A stretch of DNA of 12,051 nucleotides from Dunaliella salina. Taxonomy: Eukaryota; Chlorophyta; Chlorophyceae; Chlamydomonadales; Dunaliellaceae. Below the pieces are notes generated by a model. The model was not told where the DNA came from. It saw only the letters and a program-made list of their open reading frames with translations, and made no database searches. Location of the stretch: NCBI GenBank assembly GCA_002284615.2, contig MU069636.1, positions 207,671 through 219,721 of the forward strand. Reading direction: 5' to 3'. The position numbers and the translations under genes are program-made. Positions 1 to 7,720 of this stretch are shown here, one piece after another (the first letter of the stretch is position 1; each line of letters starts with the position of its first letter).

Positions 1-374
1 ATGAAATCTAACCATGCCAATCATTATTATCTACATTGTTCAAGAAATAACAAAAATGGAGGACCCCAAATCACTTTCCTGGCCCCCTAGAATGTCCCAC
101 ACCTCCAACCTATGACCAATTTTCATTCCTAGAACTTTACAATCATAAACCTGAAATATGATGCTAGCATCCTGCATAATCAAAATTTAGAAAGAACAAG
201 GTCAAAATTTGACCATTTTGGCAGCCCTTGTGCTTCAATTTCTCTAAGGGAAATGGCTGAAATTCTGTATATGCACAACCACTGGGATGTTCCATTTTGT
301 TTCCTTTGCAATGATGTTCTTTTACTACAAGGGCTTCAATATCAAATAATTATCCAATTTGGTGCAGTGGGTGC
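1..374 (+). mobile_element. hAT-like element copy A, internal fragment
   Basis: This aligns by eye with the inside of the hAT-like copies at 10162-10860 and 11066-11410. Shared blocks include CATCCTGCATA, a GGTCAAAATTTGACC-type inverted block, GGGAAATGGCTGAAATT, CAACCACTGGG and CAATTTGGTGCAGT. Its left end is outside the window and its right terminus is missing. The match fades near 374, just before the array element at 435-786. At about 311-322 it keeps the uninterrupted site where copy B carries a 296-bp insertion. Confidence 0.75.
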
Positions 375-440
375 AGAGGAATAGAGGATGGTAAAAAATT
401 ATTATAGTGAATTTATGTACACAATCTGCTGATGAACATG

Positions 441-488
441 CAACTCACAGGACTTGCAGTGTAGACGTGGAAGGCGCGGGTTCGATGT
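441..488 (+). other. tRNA-like Pol III box pair beside the CAGCCG array (degenerate)
   Basis: A B-box-like GTTCGATGT (480-488) matches the GWTCRANNC consensus at 8 of 9 positions. A weak A-box-like CAACTCACAGG (441-451) lies 28 nt upstream, a tRNA-like distance. The array starts 36 nt downstream. The segment GACGTGGAAGGCGCGGGTTCGA resembles the corresponding part of the 7010-7058 segment. It is too degenerate to be a functional tRNA gene. Confidence 0.4.
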
Positions 489-524
489 GTGCTTGCCACA
501 ATTTACTCCTCTTTTGCTGTTGCT

Positions 525-775
525 GCGGCTGAAATCAGCCGTGTTCAGCCGTGGGGTTTTCAGCCGTGGACTTTTTTTTGCTCACGGCTGAAGACTCAAA
601 AGTATACATTAAGAAGTGCGGCTGAACACGGCTGAAATCAGCCGTGTTCAGCCGTGGGGTTTTCAGCCGTGGACTTTTTTGGCTCACGACTGAATGGGAA
701 ATTTCAGCCGCACTTTCAGCCGATACTCCATACGGCTGACAACAGCCGCATCAGCCGCTGTTCAGCCGAGGCCAG
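525..775. repeat. Array of CAGCCG/CGGCTG motifs, both orientations
   Basis: I count 11 CAGCCG and 5 CGGCTG copies in about 250 bp, many inside TTCAGCCG or the palindrome CGGCTGAAATCAGCCG. A block of about 65 bp is present twice with a 103-bp offset (from 526 and from 629) and is almost identical, so part of the array was duplicated recently. Clustered direct and inverted short motifs near a terminus resemble transposase-binding subterminal repeats in En/Spm and Ac elements. Confidence 0.85.
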
Positions 776-786
776 AAATTTCTGAC

Positions 787-1339
787 GCTAGCGGTCAGTT
801 GGTTTGACTGGAAGCCTTCTTTTCCTTGTAACCTTTCTCCTTTCTCAGCTAAGCTGCCCTTGTAGGCAGGTACAACCCTGTCCTTTTCATTTCTTGATGT
901 AGTTCATCTGCATACACTTCCAGGGCTTGCTTCATAAGAGTGCCAGTATATGATCTTCTACGTCAGCGACTGACACTTCTGAAATCAGCATAGAGCTTCT
1001 TTCTTTTTTCTCCACTTGACACCTTCGTACTGGAAATCGAGTCTTTTGGGGCACAGGAATCTTTTTCCTTCAGCTAAGCTGCTCGTTCATGCAGGTACAG
1101 CCTCCGTAACCCTGTCCTTACGCCTGAAACCTCATGTTTTTCCAAGCTGAACTCTGGCAATCAGGTGACTGGAAGATTTGGCTGGTAAGGAGCCATATAT
1201 ATCTTGGTGTTCTCCAGCTCTGAACAAAGTCAGACACAGGTTAACATGGCCCTCATACGGTCTGGCTCGGTGCTCAATACAGAAGGGAGACAAGACGTTC
1301 CTGCTTTCCTTTGTGGTACCTGCACTTCCTTCACATTAC
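787..1339. other. Intergenic stretch 3' of RPL10A; one imperfect direct repeat, no gene
   Basis: A block starting CAGCTAAGCTGC and ending CCCTGTCCTT occurs at 846-885 and again, with a small insertion, at 1071-1119. The surrounding CTTTCTCC/TTTTTCC-rich sequence is loosely shared too, which suggests an old duplication with a period near 225 bp. The two overlapping 81-codon open frames at 1178-1449 do not resemble proteins. Confidence 0.45.
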
Positions 1340-1344
1340 TTACA
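1340..1344 (-). terminator. Candidate poly(A) signal TGTAA for RPL10A
   Basis: TGTAA on the minus strand, about 276 nt past the RPL10A stop codon. TGTAA is the usual poly(A) signal in volvocine-type green algae. I found no closer copy between it and the stop. A five-base match is weak alone, so this depends on the algal assignment. Confidence 0.35.
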
Positions 1345-1619
1345 TGGTGCGCATGCAGGCAGGTGCAGATGGCTCTCAGGCATCCTCGAACGAGTAACAG
1401 AATGGGAAGGCGTTTTTGGGTAGGTTCTATCTGTCTAGCGCAAGCGTGAGCAGGTTAGCATGTCCAAGCTAAAATGCAACTCCCAGCCGAACTGCCCAGC
1501 GCAGCGGCAGGCGAAGGTGGTTGTCCTGGCCGGCCGTTGCAAGCGTGGAGGCAGCCCTTGGTGTGTCCGGTGGAGGCGCATCCCAATTAAGGGAAGGCTG
1601 GTCACACCACATCACTTCC

Positions 1620-2454
1620 TTAGTAGATGCGGTAGGACTTGCCCATACTGGTCTTGATGTATAGGCACTTCACGTTCTGCCAGTTCTTCTTCAGCAGGGA
1701 CACCAAGAAGTTGACGGCGTACATCACGTTACCTGCAAGATGGAGGTGGAGCATTGTGGGATGTGGAACTGAGAGAACTAATTTGCACAAGAACAGCAGC
1801 CTCTCCTACCTACATTTCATACCCAAGGCTGCGCAGCAAATTCATGGCCCCACTGTCGTATCCCATGACAGCTTGAAATGGAAGTGCGTAACTCATTCTG
1901 ACCAGGCATTACAAGTGTACATGATGCCGAGCTTGCCACACTTCCAGTGGGATACCAAACTAGGTGCTGCTTCAGCAGTAGAAGCATGGAAGGTCTCTGC
2001 GAGTTGACTTTATCAGTTCACCAGCACTTCCTCGACCTTCGACAAGACTTGCTGCTCCCCATCAAGAGTATCAACCACTTTGGCAAGAGCTGAGCCTCAG
2101 AGTTTGCATTGATGATGTCTCTCGAATGCTCTTGTGGCACAGCACTGTGATCCAAACTGAACCCACGTCCCTCCAGCATCACTCATCACTTGAACCTTGT
2201 GGCCCTTCTGAGCCAATGTGTACCCATTTCCTTGATTGATGTAGGAAGAATTTCTCTGCCGGCAACTTTTTCTTGCCTGCTTCTTTTCGTTCATATAACT
2301 TTGAGACAGCAGCATGCTCCCTGTTGTGGTGCCACAAAGAGCACAGCCATCAGAGCACATGCAAAGCACGCGCTACTTTGTGTTCGCGGGCGCACCAACA
2401 TGCCGCACACTGCTCTCATGACAATAGCCACATCAACCAGCCTCGGCAAGCGCG

Positions 2455-2503
<49 letters not shown>

Positions 2504-4029
2504 GCGCGGGCGCGCTTGCACTCACCTCGGATCTGGTTCTCCTCCATGCCGACGTGGCCGATGGCCACACCCAGGCACAGCACCTTCTTCAGCTGGAACT
2601 TGATGGAGCCCTTCACCTCGTTCACCTGCTCAGCAAGCACACAGTGGGAAGGGCGCATGGTGACGCAACTCTACACTCAACTTGAACACGACGCACAAAC
2701 TTACCACAAGGGCTTGTCACAACTCGACGAACTCAGCAAACACTGGGCGGGGTGCATGGTGACATAATTTGACAGGTTTGGGGGGGCACCGACGGAGCTC
2801 TCCCCACCTCCACAGCCACACCTATTCAACCCTTTCCCCTTGCTGATGTACAGCGTCGGAGACGCGCATGTCAAACATCACACTTCAGAATTTTAAGAAC
2901 CCATTCGCATCGGCAGACAAGTCCCAAGCACTCTCTAGGGGGATGTCTGATGTACGCGTCTCCAATGTTGAGCATTAGCTCGAAGCGCTCCTCATGCAGT
3001 GTGGTTGACATGACATAACAACTAGGGCAGGAGCTTCATGTAGCCGTAGCTGCAGAGGTGGAGGAACCCCATCATTGTCCTTACACAACCCTTCGACACA
3101 TCACATTGCATGGTCACTCGGGCAGCCTGCAATTGCTGGGGACCAGGTTCTGCCGTGTATAACAAAGTGTCACAAGTACGGAGAGGGACAGCCACCCACA
3201 GATTGGACACTGCTTGGCCAATTGACTTTGTGGCTTGTCACTTACCGCAGGAGTCCAGGATGCAAACAATTGGAAGACCACACATGAAGCTTAATATCAT
3301 GAGCCCCAAAGCGGCTGCATCAATGTCGAGCACTGCTTGAGGTTTCAGGCATTGCCAAAGGCGAAATTGAACACCTCCATGCTCACCCTTCAACCCATGC
3401 CAGCTGAGCCCTCAACATTTTGCAACCACTGTGAGCCACTAAGGCAGCAGACTTAGCACACCTGATTTGGGTGCTGCAAAGCACACCGGGTTTGGGGGAG
3501 GCATAAATCTGCAGTGAGTACGACTGGCCTTGATGAATAAGGAACTACGATAGATAACAGAGATGACCGAACAGCACAACTGATAGCACTTTGTCTGCCA
3601 TGAGCCTGAAAGATGTGAGAGGCATTCATCGACCACTCAAATGCAAAGCACACACCTGCTCCAGCACAGTCTTGTTGATGGGGGAGGGGAACTTGCCGGC
3701 CTTGTTCAGACCAGGGCCAAGCAGACGGGGAATCTGCTTAATCACGGAGTCACTGGCCAGGAAGGCATGGTATGACTGGGCTGCAGGCATAACAGAGCAG
3801 GCAGTACCGGAACATATGAGGTGTGACGTTAGCAATGCGTGAGAGGACCAAGGAATGCCTGCTTAAAGCTACTAATCCAACCAAGCTCCTTTTCTCTCTC
3901 CAAGTGCATGCTCTATCACGCGTGGTCAGCGAGCCTCTTGCCCTCAGATGCAGTGGATGCGAAGAGCCAGAGAAGGGATTTCTTTGTGCAGCAAAATTTC
4001 TGTGTAAACACAAATTTTGTACTTGCTGG

Positions 4030-4071
<42 letters not shown>

Positions 4072-4091
4072 NACANANACACACACNCACN

Positions 4092-4163
<72 letters not shown>

Positions 4164-4940
4164 GGAGGTCAATGTCAGTATCCGCTTGTTTCTACCTGTT
4201 CATGTACTAAGGCAATTAAATTGCATGTCTTCCTTTTTCCAGTCTCACAAAGTGACAAGAAATGCCTCCCAGGAGTTTCATTGCAAGGCACTGCTGAGCC
4301 AACCATGACATGATTTACTCATGGAGATGCACAGGAGCATGCATGGCAATGATTTTAGTCAATACAACCCACCAGGCCATCCATGCACACCGCCTGCTTG
4401 TGTGCCATGCGCAGCCATGCACCCTTCAATCCCACCCCCCTTTCAACAACCCCTTCTCCACAACCCACACCTACCCAGCTTCTTGACCAGCTTCTTGTTC
4501 TTGTTGAGCTTCTTCAGGTCCTCCACGCTCCTGCTGTCGACTTGCACTGCAGCAGCCTGCTCGCAGTGCTTGACATCACCAAGCACGCACACTTTCATGC
4601 GGGGGCGGGGAATGTAGGGCAGCTTGACGGTACCAGAGAAACGCTTGTCCTTCTGGGGGTCGTAGTTCTTCAGGCCAATTTGGAGCTCGACTGTCTCCGG
4701 GAAGTTGCGGGGCTTGGCCCGCGCAGCCTCCATCATGCCTGCATGTTTTTGCACATTTGATTCAGGGTTGAGAGGCTTGACAGATTTTTGCATCGGCGTC
4801 CGTGCTATAGGAGAGGCAGCCAGTGCAGCAAACACCCTTTGCAGCAGCCATGCAAACACACACCCATGAACACTCCCTGCACAGCAAGCACACTCACTGG
4901 AGATGGACTCCTTGAGGACGTCGTTGCTAATCTTGGACAT
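1620..4940 (-). CDS. RPL10A: Large-subunit ribosomal protein uL1 (RPL10A), 5 exons, complete
   Basis: RPL10A (uL1) is a protein of the cytosolic 60S subunit; it binds 28S rRNA at the L1 stalk, which helps release deacylated tRNA from the E site. The exons are 4940-4898, 4738-4475, 3780-3656, 2625-2526 and 1732-1620 (stop TAA at 1622-1620). All junctions are GT-AG and the joined frame gives 214 residues, the usual size for the family (human 217). Hallmarks are [20 protein letters not shown] at 29-48, [13 protein letters not shown] at 90-102, the uL1 signature [19 protein letters not shown] at 116-134, [20 protein letters not shown] near 148-167, and [20 protein letters not shown] near 184-203. 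The start is the first ATG, in the context GCAACCATGTCC, and matches the family N-terminus (MSK.S.D.L.E). Intron phases are 1, 1, 0 and 1. One oddity is QSYHAF at 104-109, where most eukaryotes have KKYDAF. Identity is read from remembered family features, not from an alignment. Confidence 0.96.
2185..2290 (-). repeat. Dispersed repeat R1, diverged fragment inside RPL10A intron 4
   Basis: On the plus strand, ACCTTGTGG, then GCCAATGTGT, then TTGATTGATGTAGG and TTTCTCTGCC, then a TTTTTCTT run, match 6003-6100 in the same order. It is more diverged than the other two copies. Confidence 0.6.
2450..2508. repeat. (CG)n-(CA)n-(CG)n alternating purine-pyrimidine tract
   Basis: A 59-bp strictly alternating run: CG dinucleotides, about 20 CA units, then CG dinucleotides again. 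Alternating GC/CA runs are the classic Z-DNA-forming type. It lies in RPL10A intron 4, 17 nt past the donor at 2525. Confidence 0.95.
2626..3655 (-). other. RPL10A intron 3 (1030 bp, phase 0)
   Basis: The donor is GAGCAG|GTGTGTG and the acceptor TGCTGAGCAG|GTGAAC. The join is between codons 144 and 145. This is the longest intron. No open frame of note lies inside it. A 9-bp inverted pair (GGAGACGCG near 2858 and CGCGTCTCC near 2954) is the only small structure I noticed. I looked for box C/D snoRNA motifs, which are common in ribosomal-protein introns, and found none that convinced me. Confidence 0.92.
3781..4474 (-). other. RPL10A intron 2 (694 bp, phase 1) with a long TG tract
   Basis: The donor is CTGG|GTAGGTG and the acceptor ATGCCTGCAG|CCCAG. 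Splicing restores an alanine codon (G + CC) at residue 103. The sense strand carries about 64 TG units (4159-4032), starting about 315 nt from the donor. The donor-proximal 200 bp is C-rich on the plus strand, with no structured RNA I can name. Confidence 0.92.
4032..4159. repeat. (CA)n microsatellite, about 128 bp, with ambiguous bases
   Basis: An almost pure CA run in RPL10A intron 2. Five N calls (4072, 4076, 4078, 4087, 4091) mark unresolved sequence, so the true length is uncertain. Confidence 0.97.
4739..4897 (-). other. RPL10A intron 1 (159 bp, phase 1)
   Basis: The donor reads TCTCCA|GTGAGTG and the acceptor ACATGCAG|GCATG. Splicing restores a serine codon (A + GC) at residue 15. Without splicing, the frame stays open through the intron but inserts about 53 residues unlike any uL1, so the intron reading is preferred. 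No repeat or RNA gene is visible inside. Confidence 0.88.
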
Positions 4941-4999
4941 GGTTGCTACCTATGCCAGGAGGAGGAGAGAGAGACAGGGTCAAAGGCGTGTCAGCCAAA
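4941..4999 (-). promoter_or_regulatory. RPL10A 5' leader; possible 5'-UTR intron acceptor
   Basis: Reading towards the ATG on the minus strand, a pyrimidine-rich stretch (CTCTCTCTCCTCCTCCTGG, about 4976-4957) is followed by CATAG at 4954-4950 and then nine bases to the ATG. This looks like a 3' splice site and would place an intron in the 5'-UTR. It could instead be a simple CT-rich leader, which is typical of ribosomal-protein transcripts. I could not choose a donor upstream with confidence. Confidence 0.3.
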
Positions 5000-5857
5000 G
5001 TGGCTCTGGCGCATACTCAATCCTGCAACTTGTGATATACATACACACCTGCTGCTCACGCTAATTCATTAATGAGGACGAAATATGTGCGCAATATGCA
5101 CCAAATTCTCCAGCTGAAATAGCTCGCCACTGAGAACGGGAAGGCAGGAGCAAAATGGAAATAGTTTGATCATCAGAACTTGGATGCGGTCTCAGTTAGG
5201 CTTCTCGGTCAGGCAGGACTGAACGGGCCGTCTTCTCTTCTTCTTCTTCTTCCGCCAACAACAAGGCAATGGAAGAGAGGACGCACGTCGAGCTCGTAAG
5301 GCTACATTCACCTCCTTAAATGCATCGTCACAATGGAAAGATGGTAGTCTCATTTGCGTGCATGGCACACAGCTTGCTTGCCTGTCTTTGCGCTTTGTGA
5401 GCATGTTTTTCTTGTGTGGCTGTATCCTAGCATGAGATAGAAAGCGATATCCTCTGTTAGGGGGCATCAGAAGGGTGAGGGGTGACGTACCAAACTGCTA
5501 GGACTACCCATGTTTCTGCTTAGACTGTCTGCGACCCGAATTGGGTGACCCAATTTGCAATTTCTGTCTTTATCCTTATCCGTGCTCATGATATTTTCCA
5601 TTTAATGAGTTAGGAATTTGTCATTAATCTGGAAGTTGACACAGAGTGCCTCTTATTCCAGCTTGATCCGTTTTGGGAACCACTTTTTCCTGGTCAGTGG
5701 CTCACATTTCAGTTGTGTCTAAAAAGCAGCCCACCTGGCTTAACATGAAATCCCAATAAAATCTTTGTGAAAGTGCAGAACAAACAGCTGCAACAGAGAT
5801 CGTCCGAGTTCCGTTCCACCAGGTCATCTGAGCTTTTTGCTGGACATGCTCTTTCCC
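5000..5857. other. Probable RPL10A upstream region; no gene recognised
   Basis: This stretch lies 5' of the minus-strand RPL10A gene and should contain its promoter. I see no clear TATA box or convincing exon. It holds a plus-strand CTT/TTC-rich run near 5231-5252 and a 17-bp palindrome at 5539-5555 (AATTGGGT-G-ACCCAATT). Short open frames occur here, but none looks like a protein. Confidence 0.4.
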
Positions 5858-6112
5858 CTTCATGCCCATTCTATTCAATATGCCCACAAACTAGTCACCA
5901 CACGCCGCGCTATTGAAAACAAGAATACTTCCCACAGCCAGGTTCTAGAGCCAGGTGCTTCTAGTAACCCTCCAGATCAACATTAGAGTTCTCTTTTTCA
6001 TACCTTGTGGTGGAAGGGGCACACGGCTCTTTTCGTGCCAATGTGTCTCCTCTTCCTTAATTGATGTAGGGGGAGTTTCTCTGCCTACATAGTTTTTCTT
6101 TTTCTTTTCTTT
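5858..6112 (-). repeat. Dispersed repeat R1, copy 1 (inverted relative to 9250-9501)
   Basis: Its reverse complement aligns along almost its whole length with 9250-9501. Shared blocks include GTAGGCAGAG, CAATTAAG, GAGCCGTG, CACCACAAGGTATG, GGAGGGTTACTAGAAGC, CCTGGCTGTGGGAA and GACTAGTTTGTGGGC. No termini or coding domain is recognised. On this strand, one frame ends RVVTSLWAY-stop, as it nearly does in the other copy (RVETSLWAY-stop). Confidence 0.8.
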
Positions 6113-6179
6113 TTTTCTTTCTTTTCTTGCACGCGGCCTCTGGCCTGTAGAGACTTTCCTTTTCTTTCACATGCTCTTT

Positions 6180-6280
6180 AATGACATCACGCTTCTGGCC
6201 TCAGATCACCCAAAACGGGCCACAGCTCCACCTAGGGGCTGTTTTCCAATCCCAAAATTTCGTATCAACAACTCACATGC
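6180..6280 (+). mobile_element. hAT-like element copy D, left fragment
   Basis: TGGCCTCAGATCACCC, then GGCCACAGCTCCACC, then CCCAAAATTT match hAT copies B and C (around 10240-10310 and 11090-11150). The match is cut at 6280 by the 6281-7243 element and resumes at 7244. The true left terminus is not recognisable. Confidence 0.65.
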
Positions 6281-6298
6281 GTCAGAAATCTCCTGGAA

Positions 6299-6421
6299 TG
6301 GTTGAAAAGCGGTTGATGCGGTTGATGAGCGGTTGAAATTATTTCAACCGCTTTTCAACCGCAAGGGGTTGAATCAACCGTGCGGTTGAAATCAACCGCT
6401 TCAACCGCAATTCAACCGCAC
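6299..6421. repeat. Left subterminal array of GGTTGA/TCAACC motifs
   Basis: Six GGTTGA and six TCAACC copies lie within about 120 bp, most with an extra C or G giving CGGTTGA/TCAACCG. The outer half points mainly one way and the inner half mainly the other, including the palindrome GCGGTTGAAATCAACCGC. The spacing of the first three motifs from the terminus matches the CAGCCG array at 786 when that is read inwards. Confidence 0.85.
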
Positions 6422-6700
6422 GGTAATGTTTGAACTTCAAGCTAAATTAAATTGGGGCAATATGGAGGCTTGTTTGGCGCATTTTGGGCAGAGTAAGCAT
6501 AATTGATAGTAGCCTCTGTGTAAAATACCCTTGTTACTTTGAATCTAGACAATTGTCATTGATTGGCAACCTGACAGAGTCTGAAAGGGGTCTGGTCAGA
6601 GGTATTCAGTGACTGAACAGTCTGGGATGGCCAAGGATCAGAGGGTCTGAATCAAAGGAAAAAGGGTCTGGTTGGAGGTCTGGCTATTGACAGAATAGAC

Positions 6701-6769
6701 ACCTGTCTTGGATGGGATCAGAAACCTGTCTTAAATGGATTAAGACACCTGTCTTGGATGGAATCAGAC
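6701..6769 (+). repeat. Three tandem 23-bp units inside the 963-bp element
   Basis: Units starting ACCTGTCTTGGATGG, ACCTGTCTTAAATGG and ACCTGTCTTGGATGG begin at 6701, 6724 and 6747, an exact 23-bp period. Looser GGGTCTG/TCAGAGGTAT repeats flank them (about 6572-6612 and 6797-6830). Confidence 0.8.
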
Positions 6770-7009
6770 AAAAAGGGCTCTGCCAGAAATTTCAGTGAAA
6801 AGGGTCTGAATCAGAGGTATACAGTGACAACCTGAGAGCAGTAACAGATGCAAAGGGTGATGTGTTTTTTCATCTGCCACTGTTGATGGTGAGGAAACAT
6901 ATTGCAAGGCAGACAATGAGGCTTATCCTCAGGATATGCACATGCACAGCCTACGAATAATTTTTTTTTTAATATATTATACAAATACTTAAGTTTAGCA
7001 TAGAGATGT

Positions 7010-7058
7010 AGGCCTAGTGGTATAGAAAAAAAGCGTCAGGAAGTCCCGGAATCGAGAC
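7010..7058 (+). other. tRNA-like Pol III promoter segment beside the CAACCG array
   Basis: AGGCCTAGTGG (7010-7020) differs from the tRNA A-box form TGGCNNAGTGG only at the first base. AATCGAGAC (7050-7058) matches the B-box GWTCRANNC at 8 of 9 positions. The spacing between them is 29 nt. The middle GCGTCAGGAAGTCCCGG resembles an anticodon-arm/variable region. The array starts 44 nt downstream. It cannot fold into a full tRNA, so a tRNA-derived (SINE-type) segment is more likely than a gene. Confidence 0.55.
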
Positions 7059-7101
7059 TTATTTTATCCATTTCAAATCATGATTTTCCCACTTTTCACT
7101 G

Positions 7102-7223
7102 TGCGGTTGAAATCAACCGCAGTTTCAACCGCGAAATTTCAACCGCAAACCTGCGGCTATTAAGCAAATTTTCAACCGCTCATCCACCGCGGTTGATTCC
7201 AACCCATTCAATCGCAATTCAAC
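7102..7223. repeat. Right subterminal array of GGTTGA/TCAACC motifs
   Basis: It contains two GGTTGA and five TCAACC copies plus decayed variants (TCCAACC, CAATCG). It begins with the same palindrome GCGGTTGAAATCAACCGC as the left arm. It is more degraded than the left array. Confidence 0.8.
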
Positions 7224-7243
7224 CAAGGCGTGAAATGTCCGAC

Positions 7244-7720
7244 GCATGCACTGCAACAACCTGCATGCTCAAAAGTAAGAAAAGGGGGCACACAGTGACC
7301 CCCTTCTGGCACCTCTTCAAGGCCTGCGCTGGAACAGATGAAATTCTGAGTCTCAGCAGCCACAGGGTCTCTTTGCTCCAATTTTTTTTTGCGATTGTCT
7401 AGCTGAGAAAGGGACGCAGCTAGAACAGCGTCTTGATTCCAACGACCAACTTCCCCTATCACAATCAACCGACTCAACATTTTGCAGCACACTCTCGTCA
7501 CAGCACACTCCCTTCGTGACAGCAAAACATATTCTTCTGTTACATTTCAAAAATGCTAAACAATTTCCTCCATTTGGTGCAGAAGGTGGTCAGGTATGGA
7601 AAGCTGATGGCGGAAAGTAGGATTTACACACGGCTATTTAGGCATGAGCGCTATTCTTGGCAGTTTCAAAATTTCAGCACAGGATCAAACAGGATACCAG
7701 AAGAACAAAGTTTCAAGCCT
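7244..7720 (+). mobile_element. hAT-like element copy D, right fragment
   Basis: Matches to copies B and C resume here: CTGCATGCTCAAAAG, CTTCTGGCACC, GATGAAATTCTG, the GGGTCTCTTTGCTCCAATTTTTTTTGC block, then CATTTGGTGCAGAAGGTGGTCAGG and GTTTCAAGCC. About 120 bp at roughly 7400-7520 has no partner in the other copies, so another insertion is possible there. The right terminus is lost. Confidence 0.6.

Larger units (their letters stand above)
435..786 (+). mobile_element. CAGCCG-array transposon-like element (right half)
   Basis: The element ends at 786 with a terminus whose reverse complement reads GTCAGAAATTTCTGG. This nearly matches the left end of the 6281-7243 element (GTCAGAAATCTCCTGG). 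Inside this end is an array of six-base motifs, and left of the array is a tRNA-like segment. No left terminus is visible, so the copy is probably truncated. A core hAT-like sequence lies on its left. No protein is encoded, so it would be non-autonomous. The superfamily is not assigned. Confidence 0.65.
1733..2525 (-). other. RPL10A intron 4 (793 bp, phase 1) with Z-DNA-type tract and repeat fragment
   Basis: The donor is ATCCGAG|GTGAGTG and the acceptor TCTTGCAG|GTAACG. Splicing restores a glycine codon (G + GT) at residue 178. Shortly after the donor, the intron has a (CG)n-(CA)n-(CG)n tract at 2508-2450. Around 2185-2290 it has a diverged copy of the dispersed repeat also seen at 5858-6112 and 9250-9501. 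Confidence 0.93.
6281..7243. mobile_element. CAACCG-array DNA transposon-like element, 963 bp, non-autonomous
   Basis: The ends are imperfect terminal inverted repeats. The left starts GTCAGAAATCTCCTGG; the right, reverse-complemented, starts GTCGGACATTTC. Both then run into GGTTGA motifs and share GGATGAGCGGTTGAAA-like sequence deeper in. Both arms carry six-base motif arrays. The flanks are ACATGC (6275-6280) and GCATGC (7244-7249), a possible 6-bp target duplication with one mismatch. The interior is non-coding and holds a 23-bp tandem repeat and a tRNA-like segment. Flanking hAT copy D resumes on the far side, which supports an insertion event. The superfamily is unknown. Confidence 0.75.

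Noticed and set aside
525..775. CRISPR-like array
   Set aside because: The repeats are only six to eight bases, occur in both orientations, have irregular spacing and no unique spacers of constant length. The host is eukaryotic.
1178..1449. Two overlapping 81-codon plus-strand frames
   Set aside because: They overlap each other in different frames, lack any domain, and run antisense to the likely RPL10A 3' region.
2098..2192. Box C/D snoRNA on the minus strand in RPL10A intron 4 (GTGATGA ... CTGA)
   Set aside because: C- and D-like boxes are about 85 nt apart, but the flanks do not form a terminal stem and the C-box end overlaps repeat R1.
2291..2767. Several open frames rich in THTHTH or CVCVCV at 2190-2767, 3750-4313 and 8693-8950
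   Set aside because: Their length comes mainly from CA/TG microsatellites, which lack stops in the affected frames. Only the uL1 parts (2526-2625) and, tentatively, 8693-8779 look like protein.
7400..7520. A second LTR-like insertion in hAT copy D at nearly the same site as the 296-bp element
   Set aside because: Extra sequence is present, but I could not find a clean target duplication or matching termini.
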